This document shows, one piece after another, positions 62,506-64,000 of a stretch of 64,000 nt of DNA. Below the pieces are notes generated by a model. That model was not told where the DNA came from. It searched no databases and was given only the letters and a program-made list of their open reading frames with translations. Position 1 is the first letter of the stretch. Every line of letters begins with the position of its first letter. The position numbers and the translations under genes are program-made. Source of the DNA: 20CM-2-55-15 sp964633285 (GTDB lineage: Bacteria > Acidobacteriota > Terriglobia > 20CM-2-55-15); the NCBI GenBank assembly GCA_964633285.1, contig CAZWGA010000017.1:29050-93049 (forward strand), read 5' to 3'.

Positions 62506-62844
62506 ATGACGAAGGAAGAATACTTCGAACAGGCGGTGAACGCATTCGGGGACGACAAGCTCGACGAGGCTATTGAGCACTATCAAAAAGCTCTCGGACT
62601 TGACCCGAACTATCAGGATGCTCTCCATGGTCTCGGGATGGCGTTGTTCAACCGTGGACGCATCGATGAGGCAATCTCAACCGCCCGAAAACTGATTGAA
62701 ATCGACGCGGACGATATCCTCGCTCATACCAGTCTGTCCATGTTCTACCAATCTCAGGGTCGAATCGAAGAAGCGGAAAAAGAGGGTAATGCCGCCCGAA
62801 TCCTTGGTTGGAAGCAGGAATTACGGGGCAATCCGGGACGCTAA
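62506..62844 (+). CDS. Small TPR protein
   Basis: 112 residues from ATG 62506. Three tetratricopeptide-type helix pairs: FEQAVNAFGDDKLDEAIEHYQKAL, ALHGLGMALFNRGRIDEAISTARKL and HTSLSMFYQSQGRIEEAEKEG in parts. No signal peptide. It may be a partner in a complex; it is divergent from the DLH gene (32 bp) and 92 bp before the ATPase gene. Confidence 0.85.
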   Translation: MTKEEYFEQAVNAFGDDKLDEAIEHYQKALGLDPNYQDALHGLGMALFNRGRIDEAISTARKLIEIDADDILAHTSLSMFYQSQGRIEEAEKEGNAARILGWKQELRGNPGR

Positions 62845-62936
62845 CCGTTTGACTTCCCGGGTGCCCAATGCGAGACTAACGCTACTCGTAACCCCTGAAA
62901 GGGCGCCACGGAAGGTAGAGAGCGCAACAGCAATTC

Positions 62937-64000
62937 ATGTCGGCAGTAGTAAACGAGACTGAACATTTAGTTCCATTCCTAAAGAACGTCAAGTTATTTG
63001 CGGACCTCAGTCCGGATAGCCTTGCGAAGATCGGCACATGCCTCAAGACCGCGGAATTCCCCCCCAACGAAGTCATTGTTCGTGAAGGCGCTCCAGGCGT
63101 TTCGATGTACATCGTGAAATCGGGACTGGTCGAAGTCCGGAAGAAAGATCCCACGACCGGCATCGATTTCCTTGTTGCTCAACTCTCGGAAGGCGCTGCC
63201 GTCGGCGAAATGTCGCTTCTGACCGGAAAGCCGCGTTCGGCAACGGTTTCGACCGTGCAATCGACCGTGGTCTTCACGCTGACTCGAGCCGATTTCAGAA
63301 ATCTTCTTACGCAACATCCTGAGATTTCGCTGGGCCTTGCTCGGATTCTGGCTGAGAGGCTGGAAGATGCGACCAAGCAGGTGGGTATCGAATACGTCAA
63401 CCTGTTCAAGGGAAAGTTTGATTCGCGGGTTGTTGGACTCCTTCCACAAGCTCTCTGCGTGCTGCACAAGGTGGTTCCTATCGCTTACGTGAATAATTCA
63501 GTCACGCTCGCGATGGTCAATCCTTCCAACCTCGTTGCATTTGATGACGTGCGCCGGTACATCAAGGGCGTCATCATCGAACCGCAGGTTTGTACTGAAG
63601 ACGACTTCAAGAAGTTCATGGATACGGTTTATCCGGATCTGATGGGCATCAAGGAAGAGAAGAGAGAGGCCGACCAGAAGAAACAGGAAGAGCGGGAGAA
63701 GAAGAAAGAAGAGAGGAAAAGACCGGCGCCGGAGTTTCAGGCTCAAAGCCTGGAAGAGTTACAGAATGAAATTCTCGGCGGCCTTGAAGTCCAGCAGGAA
63801 GAAGAAGACAAGACCACTGCGACCGATTTGGCGACTGCGTCCGAAGACGCGCCGGTTGTGCGGTTGGCAAATAACATCCTGGCTTTGGCGATCAAGAAGG
63901 GCGCCAGCGACATTCAAATCGAGCCCCAGGAAAAAGGTCTAGTGCTGCGGCTGCGCATCGACGGTGTGTTGTACGTCGAAACGGTTCTGTCTAAAAAGAA
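62937..64000 (+). CDS. Cyclic-nucleotide-binding GspE/PilB-type ATPase (3' partial)
   Basis: Open to the end of the window; 354 residues visible. Residues about 10-125 form a cNMP-binding domain (FPPNEVIVREGAPGVSMYIV, EGAAVGEMSLLTGKPRSATV; the GEMSLLTGKPRSA stretch is the phosphate-binding cassette with its Glu and Arg). Residues about 160-220 match the second half of the T2SSE/MshE N-domain (VTLAMVNPSNLVAFDDVRRY). A Lys/Glu-rich coiled linker follows (about 235-265), then the beginning of the ATPase (DAPVVRLANNILALAIKKGASDI, RLRIDGVLY). Likely a type IV pilus or type II secretion motor under cAMP control. Confidence 0.88.
   Translation, partial: MSAVVNETEHLVPFLKNVKLFADLSPDSLAKIGTCLKTAEFPPNEVIVREGAPGVSMYIVKSGLVEVRKKDPTTGIDFLVAQLSEGAAVGEMSLLTGKPRSATVSTVQSTVVFTLTRADFRNLLTQHPEISLGLARILAERLEDATKQVGIEYVNLFKGKFDSRVVGLLPQALCVLHKVVPIAYVNNSVTLAMVNPSNLVAFDDVRRYIKGVIIEPQVCTEDDFKKFMDTVYPDLMGIKEEKREADQKKQEEREKKKEERKRPAPEFQAQSLEELQNEILGGLEVQQEEEDKTTATDLATASEDAPVVRLANNILALAIKKGASDIQIEPQEKGLVLRLRIDGVLYVETVLSKK

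Noticed and set aside
62845..62936. Leader of the ATPase gene as a c-di-GMP or other riboswitch
   Set aside because: I looked for the conserved GEMM-type core and did not find it; only short stems such as CCC/GGG are visible.

Overview
The window is a gene-dense, high-GC chromosomal segment of a Gram-negative bacterium, most probably an acidobacterium. The evidence is lpxC (lipid A synthesis, so an outer membrane), a Ser/Thr kinase fused to a PD40/TolB-like propeller, a giant Oar-like TonB-dependent receptor with a carboxypeptidase-regulatory domain, a DUF1800/DUF1501 pair, and many secreted proteins with Tat or Sec signals and Gly/Arg-rich stretches. The species cannot be named from this sequence alone.

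Layout. 1-4.9 kb: a plus-strand operon of two thiamine-diphosphate (ThDP) enzymes (the first cut by the window edge, the second with a Tat signal), two small c-type cytochromes and a B3-like metallo-beta-lactamase fold protein; together they look like an exported oxidative module. 5-9.6 kb: Tat-type amidase, MFS transporter of the aromatic-acid type, and formate-tetrahydrofolate ligase. 9.6-15.7 kb: a minus-strand signalling cluster of secreted hypothetical protein, kinase-propeller, CHASE2 adenylate cyclase and FecR protein. 15.8-23.2 kb: a VapBC-like toxin-antitoxin pair with an operator palindrome, secreted amidohydrolase, DUF1501, DUF1800 and a PQQ sugar dehydrogenase.

23.2-27.4 kb: an accessory island. 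A DUF433 antitoxin and a broken DUF5615 toxin run into vsr. A PD-(D/E)XK nuclease candidate and a cytosine-C5 methyltransferase lie on the other strand, followed by almost 500 bp without genes and tRNA-Val(GAC). I read this as a type II-like restriction-modification system with its own mismatch-repair nuclease.

27.4-36.7 kb: DUF421 membrane protein, two NTF2-like paralogues, polA, lpxC, comF, and the nadD-rsfS-rlmH block, which has a sigma-54 activator inserted between rsfS and rlmH. A protein with two SET domains lies just upstream of nadD. 36.8-46 kb: TonB receptor, TldE/TldD, and rplU-rpmA-obg. 46.1-52.6 kb: a tight minus-strand operon HEAT-gltX-accD-trmFO-aminotransferase-xerC. 52.6-64 kb: cation efflux protein, then a plus-strand series (acyl-CoA dehydrogenase, DHH phosphoesterase, rhomboid, tex, two MacB-like permeases), a dienelactone hydrolase, a TPR protein, and the first part of a cyclic-nucleotide-binding GspE/PilB-type ATPase cut by the window end.

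Non-coding structure. Four long imperfect palindromes of one REP-like family lie at 4.9, 36.8, 45.3 and 46.1 kb. Three of them end flush with a stop codon. Short arrays with an 8-bp period of the RACACAAA type fill several intra-operon gaps. No rRNA, CRISPR array, prophage or insertion-sequence transposase was seen.
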